From Candidatus Bathyarchaeota archaeon (GTDB taxonomy: Archaea > Thermoproteota > Bathyarchaeia > TCS64), in NCBI GenBank assembly GCA_018652685.1, contig JABIBQ010000054.1, positions 1 to 54,196 on the forward strand: DNA of 54,196 nt, read 5' to 3'. Numbering within the stretch: the first letter of the stretch is position 1; each line of letters begins with the position of its first letter. Shown piece by piece: positions 8,535 through 15,347 of the stretch. The notes under the pieces are model-generated. The model was not told the origin of the DNA. It worked only from the letters and a program-made list of their open reading frames with translations, and ran no database searches. A program made the position numbers and the translations under genes.

Positions 8535-8714
8535 GCACATATTTCTCATTTTTTATGTTTCCATCTCTCTTTTCATGGAGAAGTGAGGAATATAATTATA
8601 GATCAGGTGTACTTTGAAAAATGGCACGCGCTTTCACCCTCTTTTTTTATCAACGTGCACACTGTTTTTATGGGAAGATAAATTAAGTCCCATCGAATTT
8701 TATATTTGATTGAA

Positions 8715-9347
8715 ATGAACACTAATGCTCTCATTGTCTTAACCATGGATGGCATCCTTTTCCTATACGTGATGTCCATATTATATGCAATAATACAAAG
8801 CCCAATCAAAACTGAGAAAAAGAAGACAATCATAAGGCCAGAAACCGTTCTCCAACCAGAGTCTGCTCAAGCTACTGACCCAGAACCAGAAAATACTCTC
8901 AAACCAACACCTGATGAAGCACCAACTGCATCCACCACATCGAGTTACAAGATTATTGAAATCGAAGGAATTGGCTCCATTTATACAGCCAAACTGAACA
9001 ACTTCGGAATATATACCACAGAAGAACTCCTTGAAGCAGGCTCAACCCGAAAGAAAAGAAACGAGTTGGCCGTGAAGACAGAGATCTCACCAAAACTCAT
9101 ACTCGAATGGGTGAATCGTTCGGATCTGTTTAGGATCAAGGGTGTGGCTGAGGAGTGGTCGGATTTACTAGAGGAGGCTGGAGTAGATACAGTGCCTGAG
9201 CTAGCACAGCGTGTACCAGAGAACCTAATAGCAAAACTTGTGGAGATTAACGATGAGAAAAGCCTTGTACGCAGGACTCCCAGCCTCTCAATGGTGGAGG
9301 ACTGGATAAGTCAAGCCAAGAAACTTTCAAGAAGAATCGAGTACTAA
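8715..9347 (+). CDS. membrane-anchored DUF4332 (helix-hairpin-helix) protein
   Basis: The protein has an N-terminal transmembrane helix (IVLTMDGILFLYVMSILYAI) and a Lys-rich boundary. A low-complexity Pro/Thr/Glu linker spans about residues 40-80. A C-terminal domain with two hairpin-like repeats follows: EIEGIGSIYTAKLNNFGIYT and DLFRIKGVAEEWSDLLEEAG. This is the DUF4332 pattern, a predicted nucleic-acid-binding HhH fold. An upstream TTG at 8706 is possible, but a TATA-like AT-rich box near 8679-8687 supports the ATG at 8715. Anchoring an HhH domain to the membrane is unusual and its role is unknown. Confidence 0.75.
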   Translation: MNTNALIVLTMDGILFLYVMSILYAIIQSPIKTEKKKTIIRPETVLQPESAQATDPEPENTLKPTPDEAPTASTTSSYKIIEIEGIGSIYTAKLNNFGIYTTEELLEAGSTRKKRNELAVKTEISPKLILEWVNRSDLFRIKGVAEEWSDLLEEAGVDTVPELAQRVPENLIAKLVEINDEKSLVRRTPSLSMVEDWISQAKKLSRRIEY

Positions 9348-9348
9348 C

Positions 9349-9364
9349 TTTTTTTCTTTTTTTT
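9349..9364 (+). terminator. oligo-T transcription terminator
   Basis: Directly after the DUF4332 stop codon are 15 T residues in 16 bases, the usual archaeal intrinsic termination signal. The rest of the gap to 9525 shows nothing further. Confidence 0.6.
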
Positions 9365-9524
9365 ACGATAGCTCGGCGCACAGGTTATGGTGATGTAAAG
9401 ATAAAAACAGCGATTAAATTATAGGTGATAATCGGTTACTCGGGGACATTCCATATTATTATGGATAAAACACACACGCATGAGATGAAGCCCTTATTTG
9501 TCTCCAGAATGAAACTTAATCAAC

Positions 9525-10565
9525 ATGTATGAAGGTAAGGTCGAAAAGAACCTAGATTTTAGAAGCGACACAGTAACTTGGCCCAGCCCCGAGATGAGGC
9601 AGGCGGCAGCAGAAGCCATGGTGGGCGACATGGGATACGGTGAGGACCCCTCGGTGAACGAGTTGGAGAGGTTAGCGGCGGAGAAGCTGGACAAGGAGGC
9701 GGGCATGTTCGTTACAAGCGGGCACCAAGGCAACGCGGTTGCGATACTGGCACAAACCGGCAAAGGAGACGAGATCATACTGGAGGCAAGGAGCCACATC
9801 TACAGCATGGAGAAGGGGCATTGGGCCGTAATAGGAAGCCTTGTGCCGAGGCTCATCAAAGGAGTTGACGGGTTCCTCCCGTCAGATCAGGTAAGGGCCA
9901 ACATCCATGGGAGCGTCAATGAAGGTTTCAGGACAAGTCTCCTGTGCAACGAGAACACGAACCTAGCCGCAGGTGGTACGGCCATCCCCGTCAATCAGAT
10001 GAGGGAGATGTACGACACCGGAAAGGAGTTGGGGCTACAGGTCCACACCGACGGGGCAAGGATATTCAACGCTTCAACGGCCCTGAGCGTGGACGTGAAA
10101 GAGATAGCCAGACAGGCAGACACCGTTCAGTTCTGCCTCAGCAAGGGGCTCGCAGCCCCGGTTGGCTCAATGGTAGTCGGGCCCCAGGATGTCATCGACC
10201 GTGCCAAGAACTTCAGGAGGATGCTGGGCGGAAACATGAGGCAAGCCGGGATTATAGCCGCACCAGGTATCGTCGCGCTGACAAAGATGGTGGACAGGCT
10301 CCAGGAGGACCATGACAACGCTGCGTACCTAGGACAGGGACTTGAGAAGCTAGGCTTTAAGTTGAGCTTCCCAGTGAAGACCAATATGGTTTTCGTTGAC
10401 CTGACCAGCGTCGGCTGGGGCAAAGAGGAGTGGGTCAGTGCCTGCGCTAAGAGCGGCTTCAAGACGGGAGTCAGAAGCCCTGAGAGAGTTAGACTGGTGA
10501 CTCACTATGGGATAGAGAGGGAGAACCTCAAGAGGCTCCTTGAGGATTTGGCCTCAATCATCTAA
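9525..10565 (+). CDS. ltaE: low-specificity L-threonine aldolase
   Basis: This PLP enzyme cleaves L-threonine/allo-threonine to glycine and acetaldehyde. The 346-residue length is typical. It begins with the family signature DFRSDTVTWP and GYGEDPSVNELE, has HTDGARIFNA near the PLP ring, and has the Schiff-base lysine at 207 in CLSKGLAAPVGSM. It could supply glycine or degrade threonine. It is a single gene with no obvious operon partner; threonine aldolases with beta-hydroxy-aspartate or D-specific activity are less likely on these motifs. Confidence 0.93.
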   Translation: MYEGKVEKNLDFRSDTVTWPSPEMRQAAAEAMVGDMGYGEDPSVNELERLAAEKLDKEAGMFVTSGHQGNAVAILAQTGKGDEIILEARSHIYSMEKGHWAVIGSLVPRLIKGVDGFLPSDQVRANIHGSVNEGFRTSLLCNENTNLAAGGTAIPVNQMREMYDTGKELGLQVHTDGARIFNASTALSVDVKEIARQADTVQFCLSKGLAAPVGSMVVGPQDVIDRAKNFRRMLGGNMRQAGIIAAPGIVALTKMVDRLQEDHDNAAYLGQGLEKLGFKLSFPVKTNMVFVDLTSVGWGKEEWVSACAKSGFKTGVRSPERVRLVTHYGIERENLKRLLEDLASII

Positions 10566-10690
10566 CATCAACCCATATTCACATACCGTACAGAGATGGA
10601 GATCATGCAGATGGGCGTCTTCGGCAACTCATACAGGTACTGGGACAATGTGCGGAAGATAAATCGGGTGACCCTGTTTTCCTGGCCAAC

Positions 10691-10954
10691 ATGTACGGTA
10701 TCCTTTACGGCCCTTTCAGGGTCCCAGGGAAGCCTAGGATACACCTGGACTCTTACATTTTCATTGATTCAAAGAGAAACTATCCCTCCCAGGTAGAGGT
10801 TGAGTGGAGCAGGGTCATGAAGCTTGACAGGGTGTTCAATAAGCTGAGATTCCTGAGGAAAGACCTGCTCTGCAGGCTGACTCCCCCCGAGACCGTGAAG
10901 GTGCTTGTGGAGCTTCTGGAGGAGCAGCCCGGAAAACTCATGGCTTGGGCCTAA
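10691..10954 (+). CDS. hypothetical protein, possibly 5'-truncated
   Basis: The 87-residue ORF starts MYGILYGPFRVPGKP and continues in a coding-like composition (CRLTPPETVKVLVELLEEQP). The same frame stays open upstream to at least 10580 with protein-like sequence (RQLIQVLGQCAEDKSGDPVF) but has no ATG, GTG or TTG there. The true gene may therefore start further upstream through a frameshift, or the 5' part may have decayed. I do not recognise the family. It lies between ltaE and ino1 on the same strand. Confidence 0.4.
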   Translation: MYGILYGPFRVPGKPRIHLDSYIFIDSKRNYPSQVEVEWSRVMKLDRVFNKLRFLRKDLLCRLTPPETVKVLVELLEEQPGKLMAWA

Positions 10955-11010
10955 CTGGAAACACTTTTAGGGCAATCGGGGGGAAATGATTCATTCAGGT
11001 AAGTGAACCC

Positions 11011-12081
11011 ATGAGCATACGAGTAGCAATCGCAGGCGTAGGAAACTGCGCGTCAGCGCTCATACAGGGCGTTGAGTATTACAAGGACGCTAAACGTGAC
11101 GAGAAGGTCCCTGGCGTCATGCACGTTTTTTTTGGTGACTACCATATCAGCGATATAGAGTTCGTCGCCGCGTTCGAGGTGAACAAGGAGAAGATCGGTA
11201 AAGACCTCAGCGAGGCGATTTGGGCGGCACCAAACAGCTGTGCCAAGTTCTCGGATGTACCTGAGACGGGTGTCATAGTCCAGGCCGCGCCAATTATGGA
11301 TGGCGTTGCACCACACATGTACGAGAGCTTCCGGGCGGACAAGTCCATCGAGACGGTTGATGTCGCACAGGTGCTCAAGGAAACGAAGGCGGACATGCTC
11401 ATCAATTACTTACCAGTGGGCAGCAATGATGCATCAAAGATGTACGCCCAGGCGTGCCTTGACGCGGGGTGCGCTTTCCTCAACTGCATCCCGGCGTTCA
11501 TCGCCAGCAACCCCGAGTGGGCTCAAAAGTTCGTCGAGGCGGGTTTACCCGTTGCAGGAGATGATATCAAGAGCCAGGTCGGTGCCACCATCCTTCACAG
11601 AGTCGTCGCTCGGCTGTTTTACGACAGAGGCGTACTGCTCGACTCCACATACCAGCTAAACATTGGCGGCAACACTGATTTCGAGAACATGACCGTTGAG
11701 AACAGGCTTCATACTAAGAGAGTTAGCAAGACGGAAGCGGTCCAGAGCCTCATCCCATACGATCTCCCCACAAGGATCGGACCCAGTGACTACGTCCCAT
11801 TCCTGGAAGATCACAAGATCTGCTATATTAGGATCAACAGCCACAGTTTCGGCAACCTACCAATTACGTTTGACGCAAAATTGGTCGTGAACGACAGTCC
11901 CAACAGCGCGGGTGTAGTCATTGACGCTCTCAGAGCCGTAAAGATAGCCCTCGACAGAGGCATTAGCGGTCCACTGCTGGGCATCAGCAGCTACAGCTTC
12001 AAGCACCCGCCCAAGCAGGTAACTGACGACAAGGCACATCAGTGGGTAGAAGATTATATCGAGGGGAAGGTAGAGCGTTAA
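11011..12081 (+). CDS. ino1: myo-inositol-1-phosphate synthase
   Basis: This NAD-dependent enzyme converts glucose-6-phosphate to L-myo-inositol-1-phosphate, a precursor of archaeal inositol phospholipids and some osmolytes. The 356-residue protein has an N-terminal Rossmann motif GVGNCASALIQG. It also has the family's conserved core: INYLPVGSND, DDIKSQVGATILHR, LNIGGNTDF and the SPNSAGVVIDALRA segment. The length and motifs match the short prokaryotic form. Its stop codon overlaps the ndk stop on the opposite strand (shared TTAA). Confidence 0.93.
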   Translation: MSIRVAIAGVGNCASALIQGVEYYKDAKRDEKVPGVMHVFFGDYHISDIEFVAAFEVNKEKIGKDLSEAIWAAPNSCAKFSDVPETGVIVQAAPIMDGVAPHMYESFRADKSIETVDVAQVLKETKADMLINYLPVGSNDASKMYAQACLDAGCAFLNCIPAFIASNPEWAQKFVEAGLPVAGDDIKSQVGATILHRVVARLFYDRGVLLDSTYQLNIGGNTDFENMTVENRLHTKRVSKTEAVQSLIPYDLPTRIGPSDYVPFLEDHKICYIRINSHSFGNLPITFDAKLVVNDSPNSAGVVIDALRAVKIALDRGISGPLLGISSYSFKHPPKQVTDDKAHQWVEDYIEGKVER

Positions 12082-12572
12082 AGCCAGAGCTTTAACTCGG
12101 CTTCCGCTTCCTCGGGATTACCTGAGGCGTGGATAAGATTCTCCACGGCACGGTCTTCCTCCGTGCTTTTTGCAATGCTATCAACTCCAAGGTCGCCGCG
12201 TACTGTTCCCTTGTCAGCGGTGCTTGGGTCTGTGTAACCTGTAATTCTCCTGACCTCCCTGATGGCGTCCTCACCACCAAGCTTGATGGCTAGAACAGGG
12301 GCCCTGCTGAAGTAGCCCCTGAGCGCGGTGAGCACTTTCATGCCGTGCGCCTCAGCGTCTTTGATTGAGGGGACTGCTGCTTGGGCCTTCTTCCCTATGC
12401 TGAGGGCCATGGTGTCGGGGTAGTGGATGGTCAACCTCTCCTTGGTCACCTTCTCGTAGAACTTCATGTCAAGGACCTTCAGGCCGGCGTCCTCGTAGTA
12501 CTTGATTATGCTGCCCGCCATGTTCCTCTCAAGGGTGTCGGGCTTTAGGATGACAAGAGTTTCCTGATACAT
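12078..12572 (-). CDS. ndk: nucleoside diphosphate kinase
   Basis: It transfers phosphate from ATP to NDPs through a phosphohistidine. The signature NLIHASGNPEEAEAE places the active His at 148, and the N-terminus TLVILKPDTLERN matches the nucleotide-binding strand. At 164 residues it is slightly longer than the usual 140-150, with an insertion around 55-75. It is the downstream member of the L7Ae-S28e-L24e-ndk order found in many archaea. Here about 410 bases separate it from L24e, and that interval holds a possible small zinc-finger ORF. The infB gene that often follows ndk is absent. Confidence 0.95.
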   Translation of the reverse strand: MYQETLVILKPDTLERNMAGSIIKYYEDAGLKVLDMKFYEKVTKERLTIHYPDTMALSIGKKAQAAVPSIKDAEAHGMKVLTALRGYFSRAPVLAIKLGGEDAIREVRRITGYTDPSTADKGTVRGDLGVDSIAKSTEEDRAVENLIHASGNPEEAEAELKLWL

Positions 12573-12746
12573 GGGTGAAACGGGTCAGGTTAACCGTTTA
12601 AAGGTTTGGCGAATAAAGGGAGAAGAGGTTGTGTCACTTGGAATAGTCATAGGTGATAGCCCGGAAGAGTATAACAGCAAGTTCCTTGATGGAAACAATC
12701 GTCAGATTAACACGGCTAGCCTTGTAGAATTCCTTATGGCCCGCCT

Positions 12747-12917
12747 CTAAGAAATTGCTAACGGGTCTGATTTCATTAACATATGCACCCTTATGGCACC
12801 CGGCCCTAGACGGGTACTGAAATCACACACAGGGCATACGAATCTGTCGATGACGTCCTCGCCTTCAGCGAGAGAACAATACTTTCTCAGTTTCTCGGGG
12901 ATCTGTGTAGCACTCCA
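12747..12917 (-). CDS. possible small C2H-type zinc-finger protein (start unclear)
   Basis: On the same strand as the ribosomal cluster, between L24e and ndk, a frame reads QIPEKLRKYCSLAEGEDVID, then RFVCPVCDFSTRLGPGAIRV, then HMLMKSDPLAIS and a stop. It has a CPVC knuckle and a His 13 residues later (RVHMLMK), as in C2H2-like fingers, but the last ligand is missing. The composition is convincingly protein-like. However, there is no ATG, GTG or TTG between the upstream in-frame stop (just past 12920) and the conserved part. It is a decayed gene, starts at a non-standard codon, or contains a frameshift. A TATA-like stretch lies just upstream. Confidence 0.4.
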   Translation of the reverse strand, partial: WSATQIPEKLRKYCSLAEGEDVIDRFVCPVCDFSTRLGPGAIRVHMLMKSDPLAIS

Positions 12918-12984
12918 CGTTTATAGCTGTATTAAATAAAATTTTACCCCGTCAAAATGGGGTAATCTCAAATGAGATCAGGTT

Positions 12985-13176
12985 TTACCTGCGCTGCTTA
13001 GTACTCCAGGCCTCGGTCCACTTCCATTTTCGTGGATCGCGGCGGAGCACGACTGCGCTGGTCAGGCACTTGCTTCCACAGAATCTTAGTACTCTGCCGT
13101 CTCGGCGTACAAAGTTCCTGCCAGTGCCAGGTGCGATTGCGGCGCCGCAGAAGCTGCATTTATGGACTTGTGGCAT
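12985..13176 (-). CDS. rpl24e: large ribosomal subunit protein eL24 (L24e)
   Basis: A zinc-ribbon ribosomal protein of about 63 residues with Cys pairs CSFC and FCGSKC (four zinc ligands), followed by the basic segment RDPRKWKWTEAWSTK typical of eL24. Position directly after S28e supports the call. A GTG at 13179 precedes the ATG at 13176; the ATG is preferred. Confidence 0.93.
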   Translation of the reverse strand: MPQVHKCSFCGAAIAPGTGRNFVRRDGRVLRFCGSKCLTSAVVLRRDPRKWKWTEAWSTKQRR

Positions 13177-13186
13177 CACGTTTCAC

Positions 13187-13399
13187 CTATCGGATTTTCC
13201 TTGCCTCACGCTCTGTCTCGCGTAGAAGCAATTTATCATCGATCCTGACTGGACCTTTGATATTTCTCGTGATAATTCGTCCCTTGTCTCTGCCGTCCTC
13301 AATCCTGACTCTCACCTGCATGACCTCGCCAGTCAGACCGGTTCTACCCAGTATCTGAATTACGGTTGCGGGCGTTAGGAGATCAGAATCTTGGCTCAT
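13187..13399 (-). CDS. rps28e: small ribosomal subunit protein eS28 (S28e)
   Basis: A 70-residue protein with the eS28 core [20 protein letters not shown] and the C-terminal [13 protein letters not shown]. It binds in the mRNA exit region of the small subunit. The start lies one base beyond the L7Ae stop, so the two are co-translated. Confidence 0.96.
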   Translation of the reverse strand: MSQDSDLLTPATVIQILGRTGLTGEVMQVRVRIEDGRDKGRIITRNIKGPVRIDDKLLLRETEREARKIR

Positions 13400-13400
13400 T

Positions 13401-13790
13401 TTACTTCACTAACTCTGCTAGTTTTGTGACGATCTCGGCAATGAGACTTTCTGCTTCGCCGACCTCTTCGATGGCGGCTGCGGCTGAACCAACGCTGATT
13501 CCCAGTGCTGCACCGATGCCCTCTTTGGTTGGAACGTAGACTATTGGTGCCTTGCGCTCCTCACATAGCAGGGGTAGATGGGCAACGATTTCGGGTGGCT
13601 GAACGTCCTCTGCGACGAGGACTAGCTTGGCCTTGCCCCTTTCGATGGACTTTGTGGCCTCGTTGGTGCCTTTTCTGATCTTTCCTGATTCAGTTGCGAT
13701 TTTTAGTGCTTCGTAAGCCGCTTCCGCGACTTCCTTCGGTACTTCGAACCTTACGTAGAAAGGCTTCGAAGGATCTATATCTCCGGACAT
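13401..13790 (-). CDS. rpl7ae: ribosomal protein L7Ae (kink-turn binding)
   Basis: L7Ae binds kink-turns in 23S rRNA, in C/D and H/ACA guide RNAs and in RNase P RNA. The 129-residue protein has the family motif [20 protein letters not shown], then [19 protein letters not shown] and the [12 protein letters not shown] helix. It is the first gene of the translation cluster. The upstream gap to the PadR gene is short and AT-rich. Confidence 0.97.
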   Translation of the reverse strand: MSGDIDPSKPFYVRFEVPKEVAEAAYEALKIATESGKIRKGTNEATKSIERGKAKLVLVAEDVQPPEIVAHLPLLCEERKAPIVYVPTKEGIGAALGISVGSAAAAIEEVGEAESLIAEIVTKLAELVK

Positions 13791-13878
13791 TTCATTTCCC
13801 TCAGTAGGTGTTATCCCATACCAGTCCGTTGTTTATTAAAGATTTCGCTGATTAACAGAATTGTGCAAAATCGCATAT

Positions 13879-14244
13879 TTATGAAACAGAGGCGGACTGT
13901 GCCTCTTTGATCTCGTTGAATTCTCGGAAAATATCCCCGTACATGGCACAGAAGTACTCGCAGGCTTCCATGGAACCCGCTTGACCTGACTCAGTGAGCT
14001 TGTATATCTTTTTCCTGCCCTCTTTCTTGGTTTCAACCATCCCCTGTTTCTCAAGCTCCTTGAGAGCCGGGTATAACGTACCTGAGTTGGGCTTCGTGCC
14101 TCGCATCCTCTTAAGCTCCTCGGCAACCTCCTGGCCGTACATATCTCTCTTCCTGAGCATCCACATGATGCTAAACGAGAGGTACCCCCTCATATCGCAG
14201 CAAGACGGCGGGCAGCATGGCGCACTCAGTTTCTCATCAGTCAC
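13879..14244 (-). CDS. PadR-family transcriptional regulator with an N-terminal cysteine cluster
   Basis: The 121-residue protein has a PadR winged helix: YLSFSIMWMLRKRDMYGQEV, then the recognition part KPNSGTLYPALKELEKQGMV and the wing EGRKKIYKLTESG. Before it stands APCCPPSCCDMRG with two Cys pairs, a likely site for trivalent arsenic or another soft metal. The frame extends upstream, but the GTG at 14244 directly precedes the conserved region and lies about 26-28 bases from a TATA box. It is divergent from arsM. I infer a metalloid-responsive repressor of arsM and of itself; the cysteine role is untested. Confidence 0.85.
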   Translation of the reverse strand: MTDEKLSAPCCPPSCCDMRGYLSFSIMWMLRKRDMYGQEVAEELKRMRGTKPNSGTLYPALKELEKQGMVETKKEGRKKIYKLTESGQAGSMEACEYFCAMYGDIFREFNEIKEAQSASVS

Positions 14245-14266
14245 AAGACATATTGGACGCCCGATA

Positions 14267-14277
14267 CTTTTATATAT
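14267..14277. promoter_or_regulatory. shared TATA region of the padR-arsM divergent promoter
   Basis: TTTTATATAT reads as a TATA box on both strands. It lies about 26 bases from the padR GTG at 14244 and about 26 bases from the palindrome at 14293-14304, where the arsM transcript would start. Both promoters may use the same or overlapping TBP sites. Confidence 0.45.
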
Positions 14278-14292
14278 TTCAGTTTTTAAGTA

Positions 14293-14304
14293 TTGGATAT
14301 CCAA
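14293..14304. promoter_or_regulatory. palindromic operator at the arsM promoter
   Basis: TTGGATATCCAA is a perfect 12-bp palindrome lying at the predicted arsM transcription start. The half-site TATTGGA occurs at 14291-14297 and again at 14251-14257, exactly 40 bp apart, near the predicted padR start. This is the arrangement expected for a dimeric PadR repressor acting on both promoters. Confidence 0.55.
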
Positions 14305-14321
14305 CAATATGAGGATAAAAA

Positions 14322-15113
14322 ATGTCAAATCAAGAGATTAAGAAGGAAGTCCAGATTAGATATGGACAGCACGCGTTACGTGCCCAGGCCCAGCAGGCTT
14401 CGTGTTGCGGCCCACAGACCAAACAGGCGTCATGCTGCGGTTCAGAGGCCCAGAGTAGTGCCTGCGGATGCGGTCCAGGGGTATCATACACCCAGAGCAT
14501 AGGGTACAGCTCCGGCGAGACTAGCGGATTACCAGGTTCAACAGTCAACGCTGCCGCTGGTTGCGGCAACCCGCACGCCATTGCAGAGTTAAAGGAGGGC
14601 GAGAGCCTCTTGGACCTAGGTTCAGGCGGTGGAATAGATGTGTTCATCGCATCAGAGAAGGTTGGACCAACAGGCAGGGCTGTAGGCGTCGATATGACAG
14701 AGGAGATGCTGGACCTAGCGCGAAAGAGTGCCCAGGAAATGAGGCTAGAGAACGTGGAGTTCAAGAAAGGGGACATCGAGGACCTTCCGTTCGGCGATTC
14801 CGAGTTTGACGTAATCATCAGCAACTGTGTCATCAACCTTGCACCAAACAAGGACAAGGTGTTCAGGGAGGCTTACAGGGTTCTCAAGCCAGGTGGCAGG
14901 ATAGCTGTGTCAGATATAGTGACCCTGGGAGAGATGCCCGAGGAGATGAGGAAGGATATGGATAGCTGGGCAAGCTGCGTCTCAGGAGCGATTGAAGCAG
15001 ACCTTTACCTGGACAAGCTCAGGGACGCCGGCTTCACCGATGTGAAGATCGTCTCCCAGAGGGGATCAGGACATGTGTTCAGCGCTGAGGTCGAGGGTCA
15101 CAAACTCCAATGA
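14322..15113 (+). CDS. arsM: arsenite S-adenosylmethionine methyltransferase
   Basis: ArsM methylates As(III) using SAM. The SAM motif is LLDLGSGGGIDVF. Three conserved As-binding cysteines are present at 81, 169 and 219; the spacing between the last two (50) equals that of the Cyanidioschyzon enzyme. The 263-residue protein carries an N-terminal extension with repeated QASCCG motifs (Cys 28/29 and 38/39) and CGC (48/50), which probably adds metalloid binding. It is divergent from the PadR regulator with a shared promoter. The alternative reading as a plain class I methyltransferase is ruled out by the cysteine pattern. Confidence 0.92.
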   Translation: MSNQEIKKEVQIRYGQHALRAQAQQASCCGPQTKQASCCGSEAQSSACGCGPGVSYTQSIGYSSGETSGLPGSTVNAAAGCGNPHAIAELKEGESLLDLGSGGGIDVFIASEKVGPTGRAVGVDMTEEMLDLARKSAQEMRLENVEFKKGDIEDLPFGDSEFDVIISNCVINLAPNKDKVFREAYRVLKPGGRIAVSDIVTLGEMPEEMRKDMDSWASCVSGAIEADLYLDKLRDAGFTDVKIVSQRGSGHVFSAEVEGHKLQ

Positions 15114-15230
15114 GGAAAAAGATTGAAACAATAGCACCAAACTACTGCCATAACGTCGAAGGGGATTGCAAGGAAAAAGATATTGAGGGATTTATGTTAA
15201 AATCCAAGAACATATCCAGATCTCCTCCGA

Positions 15231-15347
15231 ATGCAGGAGGCCATGAACTCCATGGAAGGCAGGACATACACCCGAGACCAGGTTATTGAAAGAATAATCG
15301 GGTACTACGGGAAATTCGTCCCCTTCTTACCCTATTTATGGGCATAA
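15231..15347 (+). CDS. possible small protein, unknown
   Basis: A 38-residue frame reads MQEAMNSMEGRTYTRDQVIE, then RIIGYYGKFVPFLPYLWA. The in-frame sequence just before it (TYPDLLR) is also coding-like, so this may be the 3' end of a decayed gene or a short stand-alone protein. It overlaps the gltX stop region by 16 bases on the opposite strand. No family is recognisable, and codon composition is the only support. Confidence 0.25.
   Translation: MQEAMNSMEGRTYTRDQVIERIIGYYGKFVPFLPYLWA

Noticed and set aside
12631-12750. A 39-codon plus-strand frame starting GTG with a GGGAG-like ribosome-binding site between ndk and L24e
   Set aside because: It overlaps the end of the better zinc-finger-like frame on the other strand and shows no recognisable motif.
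14322-14470. Arsenic methyltransferase N-terminal CC repeats as a possible separate metallothionein
   Set aside because: The reading frame is continuous with the catalytic domain, without a stop or internal ribosome-binding site.
15110-15289. A small frame starting at the arsM stop (MRKKIETIAPNYCHNVEGDC...)
   Set aside because: The composition is weaker, no motif is seen, and a different frame in the same interval looks more protein-like.
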